From assembly GCA_038746745.1 (NCBI GenBank), contig JBCDKJ010000050.1:1-27045 (forward strand): DNA of 27,045 bases, read 5' to 3'. The notes below the pieces were generated by a model. That model ran no database searches. It saw only the letters and a list, made by a program, of their open reading frames with translations, and was not told where the DNA came from. Numbering within the stretch: position 1 is the first letter of the stretch; each line of letters opens with the position of its first letter. The position numbers were made by a program, and so were the translations under genes. Below, one piece after another: positions 13,208 through 22,359 of this stretch. The stretch comes from JANQIO01 sp038746745. Lineage in GTDB: Bacteria > Pseudomonadota > Gammaproteobacteria > Pseudomonadales > Halieaceae.

Positions 13208-15343
13208 CTAGTCGGTCAATAACTGCCGGTAGGCGTTGCGTGCTTTTTCTATCCGTTGCAGCAGCGCAGGGCGCTGTTCCTGATACGCGTCTTCGAGCTT
13301 ATCGAGCTGCCAGTATTCGAGCTCACGATTGATTTTTATGGTGTGAGCTTCCAGGGCATCCAGACTCTGCAGCACCTCGGCCAGTGCCGCGTCTGCTTCC
13401 TCTGCACACCGGGCGGACTTGCCTTCGGGTCGCAGATATATCGGTGCACTGTGTGACAGTTTGCCGCTGCCCTCAGCGCGCAGCGCTACCCAGCCGCGCG
13501 TACCAGATGACAGCGTCGCCGCCAGCGTCAGGGGGCCTTCATTGTCGCGTGTAACGGTCGAGCTGGTTACTGGTTTGCCGCAATACACCAGAGTGATGGT
13601 CTCCAGTTCGCCCAGATCCGGGTTCATGCGTGCCTGCCCGGTTATGTGCAAGGACGCGCCGTCTGCCGTATCGATCATGCCACCCATACCGACGCCGTTG
13701 ACCGCAAAGGACAGCAGCGGACCATTGCTGACATAGGTGCGGCCCTCTTTCAGGCCCTCAATCCAGGCCTCGGGAGACCAGCCTTTATCGAGCCTGACAT
13801 AACTACGCACACCGCCCGGGTGTTCAAAGTAGGGAAAGTCCGACCCTGCCGCCGGTGCCAGTTGGTAGCCCAGATTCAGATAGCGATACCACAGTGCCGT
13901 GCGCAGTTGTCCTGCCTGCATCACTTCAACAAAGTCGAGCAGACCGAAGGGTACATCCAGTGCCAGCCCGCGAGACGCGTAGAACTCTTCTGAGCCCACG
14001 TGGGCGTAGCCGGTTGAAGCGCCCTGATGGCGGTAATGCTGTAGCGCGCGATCATAGAGAAAGTCGTCGCCACTACCCCTATAGAGCGTGTCGATATCCA
14101 GCGAAATGGTGTGTCCTCGCACCGCGGTGCGGGGTGATTCGATGCCGGGAATCAGCGCGTGGCTGCCGACATCGTGGCGGCCTTTGTTACCGAACGCATA
14201 CTGGTGAAAGTGTGCACCGGCCGGGTTGCCCGCTTGCAGAATGTTGGCGGCATGAAGGTCTTCCGCCGCCATAAAGGCTGACACGCGCGCATTATCTTCA
14301 GGCTGGCGCGGCAGATGGATATGAATATCGCCTGAATACCAACCCTGCGCAGGTTGATTGGTCCAGCGTTTCAATGTGACGTCCAGTGCGGTGGTCGCGC
14401 CGGGCGTAATCTCAAAGGATTCACGCAGGCGCGAGTATTCAGGGCCGCGACTGGCGATAAGCGTATAGCTGCCTGCAGGTAGCGTTTGCTCGTAGTGGCC
14501 GTCGCTGTAAAACACCCAACGGCTTGGCTCTGGCCATTCCTCCCAATCCCGCAGCAGCGTGTCTCTGACATCCTGCTCGTAATGATGAACCAAAAGCGCA
14601 TCGTCAGAGGCGAGTGCGGCGCGGCCAGAAGCATCGTAAAGCCCCAGCCGCACAGCCAGCCTGTTTCCGCTGGCTGAATCTCTAATGTCCAGCGACAGGC
14701 GACCCGGCTCAGCTGCTTCGTCTGGTGCACTCTGGCGCGCGATGCTCAGGCCGCACAGCGTAATGAGTGCGGGTTCATCGACCACTCTCGGGTCCATGGT
14801 AGCGAGTGCGGTAAGAGCGATATCAGTGCCGGCCATGCCGCGGTTGGCGAAGCGCGCGCGCTCCAACTCCAGTGAGATGTTCTGTAGTGGACTGTCCCTC
14901 AACGGCGCCATCTGCTGCTCAGCGGGCGCGCCACTGCCGGCGTTTCCGTCATAGGCATAGAGCAGTGTTTGCGCGGTGTCCACGGCCAGGCTCAATGACA
15001 GACTGACGGTGTCATCCGTGTCGAAGGCAAAGTTCTCGTCAACGTCCAGGGCAATAAAGTTTGCGCGCACACAGCGTTGGCCGTCGATGTTCACCAGGCG
15101 GTAGTGCTCGCGCCGAAAGAACGCGAACAGTCCGAAGGAATCCGGGTAGCCGGCGGAGAAGGTGTGGCGGATGTGCTCGGCTTGCCAGTCAACACGTTCT
15201 ATGCCGCGGGGATTGGTGCCAAAGTGTGCAGGACTGTGTGCAATGGCAAGGCCAGGTGCCGCAAGCACCAGCAATGCAATGCGCGCTCTTGCCCGTAAGG
15301 CGCTCAAAGTCGAGGAGGCGCAGCGAAGCAGCTTGCTGTGCAT
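13208..15343 (-). CDS. Exported CehA/McbA-type PHP-domain metallohydrolase
   Basis: This is a 711-residue protein starting at ATG 15343, with GGAGG ten bases upstream (15354-15358). The open frame extends a further 47 codons, but that part has no ribosome site and would bury the signal peptide. The signal ends at LLVLAAPGLAIAHS. The middle is beta-rich. Around residue 340 GWYSGDIHIHLPR gives the PHP-type HxH metal motif, followed by AAEDLHAANILQAG, and the end is an Ig-like segment plus a helical tail. CehA and McbA hydrolyse the carbamate carbaryl, so an ester, carbamate or amide substrate is possible; the natural substrate is unknown. It is first in an operon with the agmatine deiminase-like gene and divergent from the LysR regulator. 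Confidence 0.8.
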   Translation of the reverse strand: MHSKLLRCASSTLSALRARARIALLVLAAPGLAIAHSPAHFGTNPRGIERVDWQAEHIRHTFSAGYPDSFGLFAFFRREHYRLVNIDGQRCVRANFIALDVDENFAFDTDDTVSLSLSLAVDTAQTLLYAYDGNAGSGAPAEQQMAPLRDSPLQNISLELERARFANRGMAGTDIALTALATMDPRVVDEPALITLCGLSIARQSAPDEAAEPGRLSLDIRDSASGNRLAVRLGLYDASGRAALASDDALLVHHYEQDVRDTLLRDWEEWPEPSRWVFYSDGHYEQTLPAGSYTLIASRGPEYSRLRESFEITPGATTALDVTLKRWTNQPAQGWYSGDIHIHLPRQPEDNARVSAFMAAEDLHAANILQAGNPAGAHFHQYAFGNKGRHDVGSHALIPGIESPRTAVRGHTISLDIDTLYRGSGDDFLYDRALQHYRHQGASTGYAHVGSEEFYASRGLALDVPFGLLDFVEVMQAGQLRTALWYRYLNLGYQLAPAAGSDFPYFEHPGGVRSYVRLDKGWSPEAWIEGLKEGRTYVSNGPLLSFAVNGVGMGGMIDTADGASLHITGQARMNPDLGELETITLVYCGKPVTSSTVTRDNEGPLTLAATLSSGTRGWVALRAEGSGKLSHSAPIYLRPEGKSARCAEEADAALAEVLQSLDALEAHTIKINRELEYWQLDKLEDAYQEQRPALLQRIEKARNAYRQLLTD

Positions 15344-15521
15344 ATGCCATCTGCCTCCGTTCGCAGATATGAGTACTCTGATTTGAGTGCAGTCCCCGCA
15401 GGCGATGACAACTGTCTGATTGGAACAGTCACGAAGCTTGCGAGGACGACTAACGGTAGGATAGTTTTGAAGTGGTGCTCCCACAAACGACCATAGTTGA
15501 TGAATAGGTCAAAAATTTCTC
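15344..15521. promoter_or_regulatory. Divergent control region between CehA-like operon and lysR-type gene
   Basis: This 178-bp gap separates two divergent starts, the usual location for LysR-type operators. A perfect palindrome GAGTACTC lies at 15371-15378. I could not define a T-N11-A box or -10/-35 pair with confidence. Confidence 0.3.
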
Positions 15522-16433
15522 ATGAGTAAGCGCTTCGGCAAGTTGCCACCGCTGAGTTCACTAAGAGGCTTTGAAGCCTCTGCACGGCTGAAGAGTTTTT
15601 CGCTGGCATCGGAAGAGCTGAACATTACGCAGTCTGCGGTTTCCCATCAGATCAAAGCGCTGGAGGAAGCGCTGGGCCTGGCCCTGTTCAACCGCGTGGG
15701 TCGCTCGGTGGAACTTACCGTCGCTGGCATGGATTTTTTGGAGACGGTCAGCGAGTCGCTTGACCTGTTGGCGCGGGGCAAGCGCCGGATGTCCTATTAC
15801 TATCGCCCTGGCAGCGTGGTGTTAGGCACAACCCCGGCGTTCGCCAGCAAGTGGTTGCTGCCTCGATTTGAACGCCTTACCGAAGACATCGACAGCATTC
15901 AGCCCTGGTTGTACACCGAAGACGAGCAGTACGACCTAAAAGCACAGGAGGTTGATCTGGCTATCTGGTTTGGCAATGGCCAATGGCCTGGCCTTGAATC
16001 GGAGATGCTGTTTCCAGACTACCTCACCCCGATGCACCGGCCTGGGCAAACAGCATCTGATCCGCCGCTGTTAGAGATCAATGATCTGGCCGGTCACAGA
16101 TTAATCCACGACGAACGCGCTGAGGACTGGCAGGCGTGGCTGGCCCAGGTAGGGCACCTGGAACTCGACGACATACAGGGCTTTAAATTCAGTGACTCCG
16201 CCCTGGCGTTGGATTATGCAGCGCGCGGCACTGGCGTGGTTCTGGGTAGCAAAGTGCTGGCAGATGGCATGCTGGCATCAGGCCAGCTTAAGGCACCTTT
16301 TGAGGCGAGCCTGCAAACCGCAAACGCTTATTACCTGGTGCAGCCCGCCGGGCAGGAAATGCGGCCCTCGGTGGCGGCCACGCGGGCCTGGCTGGTGGAG
16401 CAGGCACGCTTATTCAGCCACGGCCTGGCCTGA
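15522..16433 (+). CDS. LysR-type transcriptional regulator, GcvA-like
   Basis: This is a 303-residue protein, the normal LTTR length. The winged helix-turn-helix is at the N terminus: LSSLRGFEASARLKSFSLAS, then ELNITQSAVSHQIKALEEAL and LFNRVGRSVELT. The LPPLSSLRGFEA opening and the effector-domain phrases TPAFASKWLLPR, VDLAIWFGNGQWPG and YYLVQPAG are typical of the GcvA subgroup. It most likely controls the divergent CehA-like/agmatine deiminase operon and perhaps itself. Its stop is one base from the converging amidohydrolase gene. The inducer is unknown. Confidence 0.9.
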   Translation: MSKRFGKLPPLSSLRGFEASARLKSFSLASEELNITQSAVSHQIKALEEALGLALFNRVGRSVELTVAGMDFLETVSESLDLLARGKRRMSYYYRPGSVVLGTTPAFASKWLLPRFERLTEDIDSIQPWLYTEDEQYDLKAQEVDLAIWFGNGQWPGLESEMLFPDYLTPMHRPGQTASDPPLLEINDLAGHRLIHDERAEDWQAWLAQVGHLELDDIQGFKFSDSALALDYAARGTGVVLGSKVLADGMLASGQLKAPFEASLQTANAYYLVQPAGQEMRPSVAATRAWLVEQARLFSHGLA

Positions 16434-16434
16434 A

Positions 16435-18240
16435 TCAGTGGGCGCTATACACCTCGTTGCCGCCTAAAAACGTGCGTGTGACGTAGGCATCTTTTACGGC
16501 GTCAGGCGCGAGCTCCAGGATATTGGTGTTCAGCACTGCGAGATCTGCAAGCTTGCCCACTTCAATAGATCCTGTGCGTTTTTCCTGATCCAGAGCGTAA
16601 GCTACGTTCAGGGTATAGGCGCGAATGGCAAAGGGCAGAATATCTTCCTGCGGCATGGCCTCGGCAAAGACGTCGAATGCCCGGTAGAAGGTGTACAGCG
16701 GGTCCATGGAGGCCACGTCCCAGTCACTGGATAGCACGATCTTTGCGCCGTTCTGGTAAAGCTCCGGCAATGCATCGAGATCGGATAGGGTATTGGCCAG
16801 CAACGCTTCCCAGATGCTGCGTCTGCCGTCTTCGACGGTAGTGTCCTCGGGCGCAAAGTTAATCTGTGTATCGACGACCACACCCAGTTCTTTAAAGCGT
16901 GGGATATCCAGTTCGTTCACCCAGCCCACGTGAGAGATAAAGTGTCGCCGATCGCGGTTAAGCTCTTTATTGGCGTTCTGCGCATATTCGATGGCGTTTA
17001 AAGACTCCCGCGTGCCGCGATCGCCGATGGCGTGGATGGTCATATTAAAGCCCAGCGGCTCGAGCTCAGCGATATAGCGGCCCATGCGCTCTTCAGTGAA
17101 GTAGTTCAACCCCATCCGGTTGGCATCGTGGAACACAAGGTATCCATACGGGTGCAACACGGCGGCCGAGTTCAGGCTGGGAACGCCATCGGAATAAAAC
17201 TTGATCCTGTTGACCTTGAGCAGCGAATCCGGTTCGGCGCGATACAGCTTCTTCAGCGTTTCCAGCTGCGGTGCATCCTGCATGTGGGGGTAGGTCCACA
17301 GCGACAAATAGGTACGGGTTTTCAGGGTGCCTTCCTGCTCAGCACGCAGCCAGGGCTGCAGATTGCCGCGGTTCCAATAGACCCTGGCGTTGTTGGCCGA
17401 GGTGATTCCATAGCTGACCATCATGTCTTGCGACATTAACAGCGCTTCGTAACGGGCGGCCTGCAGGGGCGGCGTTCCGTCGAGAGCCACGTGCATCAAC
17501 TCGTCTCCCGCACTGTCTGAGAGTACGCCAATAGCTTCGCCGGTTTCCTCGTCACGAAAAATCACGCCACCCTGGGGGTTCGGCGTATCGTCAGTAATGC
17601 CGACGCGTTCCAGCGCCAGACTATTCACCCACATCGAGTGAGAGGATTTTTCCATAAAGGCGGCGGGCATATCAGGAAACGCCTCATCCAGCAGCTCCTT
17701 GGGATGCCGATCCAGACTCAGAAGCTGCATGTTGCTGTGCCCGCCACCCAGAACCCAGCCGTGGAGGCTGGGCTTGTCGGCACAGGGTTTAATCAGTTCA
17801 ATCCAGTTTTCCGGGTTGGGATCGGCGTCAGAAATTTCAATGAGATCGCAACCCATGAAGGTTTCCAGACTGGCACCCTCAAGGGGGTGAATATGCGCGT
17901 CCTGAAAACCGGGCAGGAGCATCTGTTGCTTGAGGTCGATGGTGCGCGTAGTTGGCCCTATCCAGTCAGCTGCCTCAGCGCTGGCGCCCACGAAAACAAT
18001 GGTCTCGCCCTTAACTGCCACTGCCTCCGCCCAGGGTTGTGCCGAATTGACGGTGTAGACCTGCCCATTGTGCAGCACGAGGTCGGCGGCACTCTGCGCT
18101 TTGGCGCCTGCGTCGTCCTTGTGACTTTCACAGCCTGCCAGAAGGTAGAGGAATATGCCTGCAATGAACGCTTGTACAGAGCGCTGCTGGGTAAGCGCTA
18201 CGCCGCCGAGGAGTGTCTGTGCCTGATCGTTATTCGCCAT
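16435..18240 (-). CDS. Amidohydrolase family lipoprotein (YtcJ-like, Amidohydro_3)
   Basis: This is a 601-residue metal-dependent amidohydrolase. Metal-binding H116-x-H118 is in LLPGFQDAHIHPLEG. Other family marks are GWVLGGGHSN, the HAIGDRGTRESLNAIEYA strand, HFISHVGWV, SSDWDVASMDPLYTFYRA and the C-terminal GSIEVGKLADLAVL. A hydrophobic stretch FIAGIFLYLLAGC with lipobox cysteine C37 predicts a lipoprotein. The 24 residues before it make a long n-region, so the true start may be later, but no alternative ATG, GTG or TTG is well placed. YtcJ relatives hydrolyse N-acyl or cyclic amides; the substrate is not known. It converges with the LysR gene and is monocistronic. Confidence 0.87.
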   Translation of the reverse strand: MANNDQAQTLLGGVALTQQRSVQAFIAGIFLYLLAGCESHKDDAGAKAQSAADLVLHNGQVYTVNSAQPWAEAVAVKGETIVFVGASAEAADWIGPTTRTIDLKQQMLLPGFQDAHIHPLEGASLETFMGCDLIEISDADPNPENWIELIKPCADKPSLHGWVLGGGHSNMQLLSLDRHPKELLDEAFPDMPAAFMEKSSHSMWVNSLALERVGITDDTPNPQGGVIFRDEETGEAIGVLSDSAGDELMHVALDGTPPLQAARYEALLMSQDMMVSYGITSANNARVYWNRGNLQPWLRAEQEGTLKTRTYLSLWTYPHMQDAPQLETLKKLYRAEPDSLLKVNRIKFYSDGVPSLNSAAVLHPYGYLVFHDANRMGLNYFTEERMGRYIAELEPLGFNMTIHAIGDRGTRESLNAIEYAQNANKELNRDRRHFISHVGWVNELDIPRFKELGVVVDTQINFAPEDTTVEDGRRSIWEALLANTLSDLDALPELYQNGAKIVLSSDWDVASMDPLYTFYRAFDVFAEAMPQEDILPFAIRAYTLNVAYALDQEKRTGSIEVGKLADLAVLNTNILELAPDAVKDAYVTRTFLGGNEVYSAH

Positions 18241-18479
18241 TGGGTTCGATGGTATAGCAAGCGCATCAAACGAACAGTTGAGAGTTTTTTGAGCATTTCA
18301 TTAGCAGGAGTAATGCGGGGCCGTTGGCATTAAAAATAATAATAGAGCCGCCCAAAATGTTTCATTTATAAAATCTCCTTGAGTTCCGTATGGTCATTTA
18401 AACACTGGGATACAAGGCATTTTTCAGCACATCGCCGTCCTGCTAACCAATCATCACACGCGCTAGGGGCTCAGACATC
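18241..18479. other. Intergenic region with divergent promoters
   Basis: This 239-bp gap lies between the divergent amidohydrolase and TonB-dependent receptor genes. It is AT-rich in its middle (about 18330-18380). AGGGG at 18465-18469, ten bases before the ATG at 18480, is the likely receptor ribosome site. I see no Fur-like box and no convincing hairpin. Confidence 0.4.
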
Positions 18480-20957
18480 ATGATGGATTGCGGCAAGTTT
18501 AGAAGGAAGACGCTGGTTGTGGCGACCAGCATGGCATGTACTCTCTCCGCCGGGGCCGACGCTCAGGAACAACGGGAACAAGAAGGGACGCGCATCGAGG
18601 AAGTGCTGGTCACGGCAACGCGTCGTGCGCAAAGTGTGCAGGAAGTGCCCTACAACATTTCTGCAATTTCGGGCGAAGATCTCAAGGTCCTGGGCATTAC
18701 CGATATCGGTGCATTGGTGCGCAACGTTCCCGGTATCACTTACGTTGACCGAGGTGTGCGTGGCACGGCCTTTAACAGCGGCGTGGCCATGCGCGGACTC
18801 AGCGTCGACGACGGTCGGTTATCAAGCCCGCTGGCAACGGCACCTGCAGTGTCCACCTACGTAGGCGAAACCCCGCTGTTTGCCAATCTCCGCCTTACGG
18901 ATATTGATCGGGTCGAAGTGTTGCGTGGCCCCCAGGGCACGCTGTACGGCTCTGGTAGTCTCGGTGGCACACTGCGCTTTATTCCCAACCTTCCGTCGTT
19001 TGAAGGCACCGAAGTCGAGATTGCCTCTGATGTGGGCAGCACAGAGAACGCTGGCGGCCTCAACTACTCGACCGACCTGATGGCCAACGTGCCACTCAGC
19101 GACACCTTCGCGCTGCGCGCAAACTTTGGTTATGCAGATTATGCGGGCTGGGTCGACAAACCGAGGATGTTAGCGCTGGATGAGTCTGGCACACCGGCGC
19201 TTGCCAACCCCGACGACTTTCTTGGTAGCGGCCCGGTTTTTACCGGCGATGACGCTACCAATAATGAAGGGACCACCAGTGCGCGCCTGGCTCTGAGGTG
19301 GCAGCCTAACGACAGCTTCAATGCGACGCTGGCGTACCAGTATCAAAAGGACGAATCTGACGGGTCGCCGGTGCGAGCAGTCAGCAACCCTGACTACGGT
19401 GAGTATGATTCGCCGGTATTGATCGATGAGCCCTTTGAGGGCGAGATCAATCTGTTGGCGCTGGATATGGAAGTGGATCTGGGCTTTGCCACGCTGACCA
19501 GCTCTATCTCTACCTACGAGTCAGAGCAGGAGTTCACCGGCGAGCTCACTGAGAACTATCAGCAGTTTGCGTTCTACTTTTACGCCTATGGTGCTATGCC
19601 CCGTCCGTTTATCCGCGATGACAATATCAACAGCGATGAAGGCACCGTGTTCGAGGTGAGGCTGGCCTCTCAGGGCGACGGTCCGTTCGACTGGGTGGTG
19701 GGTGGTTTCTACCTGGACCAGGACATCCGCCAGCTCAACAGCAACTCTTTTGTGGGCTACACAGACTGGGCAGACGCCTGTGCTGCGGCTGACCCTGCTG
19801 GCGCCGACGCGGGCCTGTGTGGTTCCGGTACGACCTTTGGCTCCTTCAAGTCAGAAATTCAGAACCCGTCATTCTGGTTTGATGGCGCCGGTCCCGGCGA
19901 GTCGCCAAATGCTGATGCGGCAGGCTTCACGGTGGTTCAGGATGAGGTGTATCTGATCGATGCGGAGGCGACCTTTGAAGACCGGGCAATCTTTGGTGAG
20001 CTGACGTGGAACCTGACTGACACCTGGCAGGCCACCGGTGGCTTTCGCTACTTCGACCAGACCTTCGAGAACAATCAGGTGGGCGGCGCCGTCTTTGTCG
20101 ACGCGATAACCCGTGCGACCCAGGACTTTGAAGTCAGCGACACGCTGTTCAAGTTCAACACCTCCTGGGATTTCAGCGACAACGGCATGCTCTATCTAAC
20201 CTGGTCTGAAGGCTTCCGTCGGGGTGGTGCCAACGCGTTGCCTTCAGCAGTGGTGAGCTTTGGTGAACTGGTCCCTACCGACCCGGGTCTGTTTGAGTAC
20301 GAACCGGATACGGTAGAAAACCTCGAGTTAGGGATAAAGGGCACCATTGCTGATCGCTTTACCTACAGTGCAGCGCTGTTCAACATCGATTGGGACGACA
20401 TACAGCTCAATACTCTGGTGACGCCCTTCGCTCTGTCGGCGGTGGTGAATCTGGGGCAGGCACAAAGCCAGGGTGTTGAACTCGAGTTTGGCGGCATGGT
20501 CACGGATAACCTGTCGGTCAACCTGGCCTACACCTACGTGGACGCCGAACTGACCGATGCCGACCCCATCGCTGCGGCAGAGGCGGGTCTGGACCCCACC
20601 GTGATCGACGGTGCCCGACTGCCCAACGTATCGGAAGATACCGTGTCGCTGAATGTGCAGTATTTCCAGAACCTGGATAATGGCATGCGAGTGATCTACG
20701 GCCTGAACGGGTTCTACCGCAGCGATTTCGACTCCACCATCAATCCGCAGCAAACCGAGACAATGGACAGTTACTCCCTGTGGGACGGTTTTCTTACGCT
20801 GGACGCAGATCGCTGGAGCGTGCGTTTGTTTGCTAACAACCTGTTCAACGAGGATGGCGTCCTGTTCATTACCGGCTTGCCTGCCAACGGTCCGCGTCGT
20901 TGGGAGCTGATGTCCCGACCTCGTACGATCGGGCTGGGTGCCCGATACACCTTCTAA
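18480..20957 (+). CDS. TonB-dependent outer membrane receptor
   Basis: This is an 825-residue receptor. A signal peptide ends at about SAGADA, and the TonB box region follows as EEVLVTATRR. The plug domain shows VPYNISAISGEDL, VRNVPGI, and the hallmark VEVLRGPQGTLYGSGSLGGTLRFI. The barrel ends with NLFNEDGVLF and the terminal strand IGLGARYTF. The length is usual for the family and both ends are intact. It moves a substrate across the outer membrane using TonB-ExbBD energy. No iron- or B12-specific motif is seen, so a carbon or aromatic substrate is as likely as a siderophore. The downstream sulfotransferase gene overlaps it by 20 bp. Confidence 0.93.
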   Translation: MMDCGKFRRKTLVVATSMACTLSAGADAQEQREQEGTRIEEVLVTATRRAQSVQEVPYNISAISGEDLKVLGITDIGALVRNVPGITYVDRGVRGTAFNSGVAMRGLSVDDGRLSSPLATAPAVSTYVGETPLFANLRLTDIDRVEVLRGPQGTLYGSGSLGGTLRFIPNLPSFEGTEVEIASDVGSTENAGGLNYSTDLMANVPLSDTFALRANFGYADYAGWVDKPRMLALDESGTPALANPDDFLGSGPVFTGDDATNNEGTTSARLALRWQPNDSFNATLAYQYQKDESDGSPVRAVSNPDYGEYDSPVLIDEPFEGEINLLALDMEVDLGFATLTSSISTYESEQEFTGELTENYQQFAFYFYAYGAMPRPFIRDDNINSDEGTVFEVRLASQGDGPFDWVVGGFYLDQDIRQLNSNSFVGYTDWADACAAADPAGADAGLCGSGTTFGSFKSEIQNPSFWFDGAGPGESPNADAAGFTVVQDEVYLIDAEATFEDRAIFGELTWNLTDTWQATGGFRYFDQTFENNQVGGAVFVDAITRATQDFEVSDTLFKFNTSWDFSDNGMLYLTWSEGFRRGGANALPSAVVSFGELVPTDPGLFEYEPDTVENLELGIKGTIADRFTYSAALFNIDWDDIQLNTLVTPFALSAVVNLGQAQSQGVELEFGGMVTDNLSVNLAYTYVDAELTDADPIAAAEAGLDPTVIDGARLPNVSEDTVSLNVQYFQNLDNGMRVIYGLNGFYRSDFDSTINPQQTETMDSYSLWDGFLTLDADRWSVRLFANNLFNEDGVLFITGLPANGPRRWELMSRPRTIGLGARYTF

Positions 20958-22323
20958 ACGGACGGCGCTGTCGCCGCCCGTTCTCGATGCTCTAAGACAC
21001 GTCAGGGCAGGGCAGCTCGGCCCCGCCTTGACGCTTGCTCGCAGTGCCCGCGACACTGCGAGCACTCCCCCTGATCTTGATACCCTGGGGTCGGTGCTCA
21101 GCGCCTGCGGCGATCTTCCGGCTGCCCACCTCTGTTTCGAACGCGCCGCCCGCGTCGCACCCGATACCGCGCACTTTATCTTCAATCACGCAACGTCACT
21201 GCGCGCCATGGGTGACATGGCGGCAGCGGAGACAGCCTTCGAGCGAGTCTTAGATTTAAAGCCGGATGACTGGGATGCGCATCTCGCAATTTCTACCCTG
21301 CGTTCCCAGACCATGGATGCCAACCACTTAAGCCGCCTTCAAGCCGCTGTTGCACGCGCCGGCAGTGACCCCATAGCGCAGGTAAAACTGCAGTATGCGC
21401 TGGCCAAGGAGTACGAAGATATTGGCGAGCACGCCAGCGCCTTCGATCACTTGTCCAGCGGTGCGGATCTGCGCCGACGTCACAGTAACTATCAGGTCGA
21501 AAATGATGTAGCTGCGATGGCGAGTATCCGCGAGGTTTTCAATGAGGACTTACTGTCTAAAGCAAACGCTGGCTGCGAGAGTGCGGAACCGATATTCATA
21601 CTTGGCTTGCCGCGGACGGGCTCTACCCTGTGTGAAACGATTCTTGCCTCACACAGCGAGGTGCAAAGCTGCGGAGAGCTGCAACAGTTTGCGGTGGAGC
21701 TGGTGCAGCTAGCGAGGAACAAGGCGATAGGGCAGGGCAAGCAAGACCTGATTCGACAGTCACCGAACCTGCCTATGCAAACTCTGGGACAGAACTACGT
21801 CGATGCCACTCGCCCACTCACCGGCAGCCGGGCACACTTCATCGACAAGATGCCGCTCAACTTTCTGTATATCGGCCTGATCAGCATGGCGCTGCCAAAC
21901 GCCCGCATTATCCATCTGCGTCGCCACCCCATGGATGCCTGCTATGCCATATACAAAACCTACTTCCAGCAAACCTATCCCTACTCGTACAACCTGGAGG
22001 ACCTGGGCCGCTACTACCTGGCGTATGACGAACTCATGGCGCATTGGGAGCAGGTTTTACCGGGCAAGATCATTCACGTTGACTATGAGGCACTGGTGTC
22101 AGACACCGAGGCCACCACCCGAGGCCTGTTGAAACGCTGTAATTTGGAATGGCAGCCTCAATGCCTGGAGTTTCAGCGGGCCAACGTACCGACAGCGACA
22201 GCAAGTGCGAGCCAGGTCAGGCAGCGGGTGAGCACGGGGTCGGTCGGTAAATGGCGAAACTATCGGACACAGTTGGAGCCGCTTGCACAGATTCTGCAGA
22301 GCGCGGGTATCGAAGTGGGCTAG
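20938..22323 (+). CDS. TPR-containing sulfotransferase
   Basis: This is a 461-residue protein. Residues about 14-200 are helical TPR-like repeats (AAHLCFERAARVAPD, AAAETAFERVLDLKPDDW). From about 218 a Sulfotransfer_3-type domain follows. FILGLPRTGSTLCETIL (220-235) is the 5'-phosphosulfate loop that binds PAPS, and IIHLRRHPMDACYAIYKTYF is the 3'-phosphate region. DKMPLNFLYIGLI and the terminal VGKWRNY are also typical. The family moves sulfate from PAPS to a hydroxyl group; the TPR form resembles protein-tyrosine sulfotransferases. The start is GTG at 20938 inside the receptor gene, with only a weak GGGCTGG upstream, so coupled translation is likely. No PAPS synthesis genes are nearby. Confidence 0.88.
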   Translation: MPDTPSKRTALSPPVLDALRHVRAGQLGPALTLARSARDTASTPPDLDTLGSVLSACGDLPAAHLCFERAARVAPDTAHFIFNHATSLRAMGDMAAAETAFERVLDLKPDDWDAHLAISTLRSQTMDANHLSRLQAAVARAGSDPIAQVKLQYALAKEYEDIGEHASAFDHLSSGADLRRRHSNYQVENDVAAMASIREVFNEDLLSKANAGCESAEPIFILGLPRTGSTLCETILASHSEVQSCGELQQFAVELVQLARNKAIGQGKQDLIRQSPNLPMQTLGQNYVDATRPLTGSRAHFIDKMPLNFLYIGLISMALPNARIIHLRRHPMDACYAIYKTYFQQTYPYSYNLEDLGRYYLAYDELMAHWEQVLPGKIIHVDYEALVSDTEATTRGLLKRCNLEWQPQCLEFQRANVPTATASASQVRQRVSTGSVGKWRNYRTQLEPLAQILQSAGIEVG

Positions 22324-22359
22324 CGAGCTGGCTAGCGCTGGAACAGCACTTTGCGCTGC

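Noticed and set aside
15344..15484. N-terminal extension of the CehA-like protein by 47 residues
   Set aside because: It would put a polar stretch before the signal peptide; GGAGG supports the ATG at 15343.
20328..21185. A 285-codon minus-strand open frame
   Set aside because: It is antisense to the end of the receptor and the start of the sulfotransferase, both strongly supported, and its product resembles no family.
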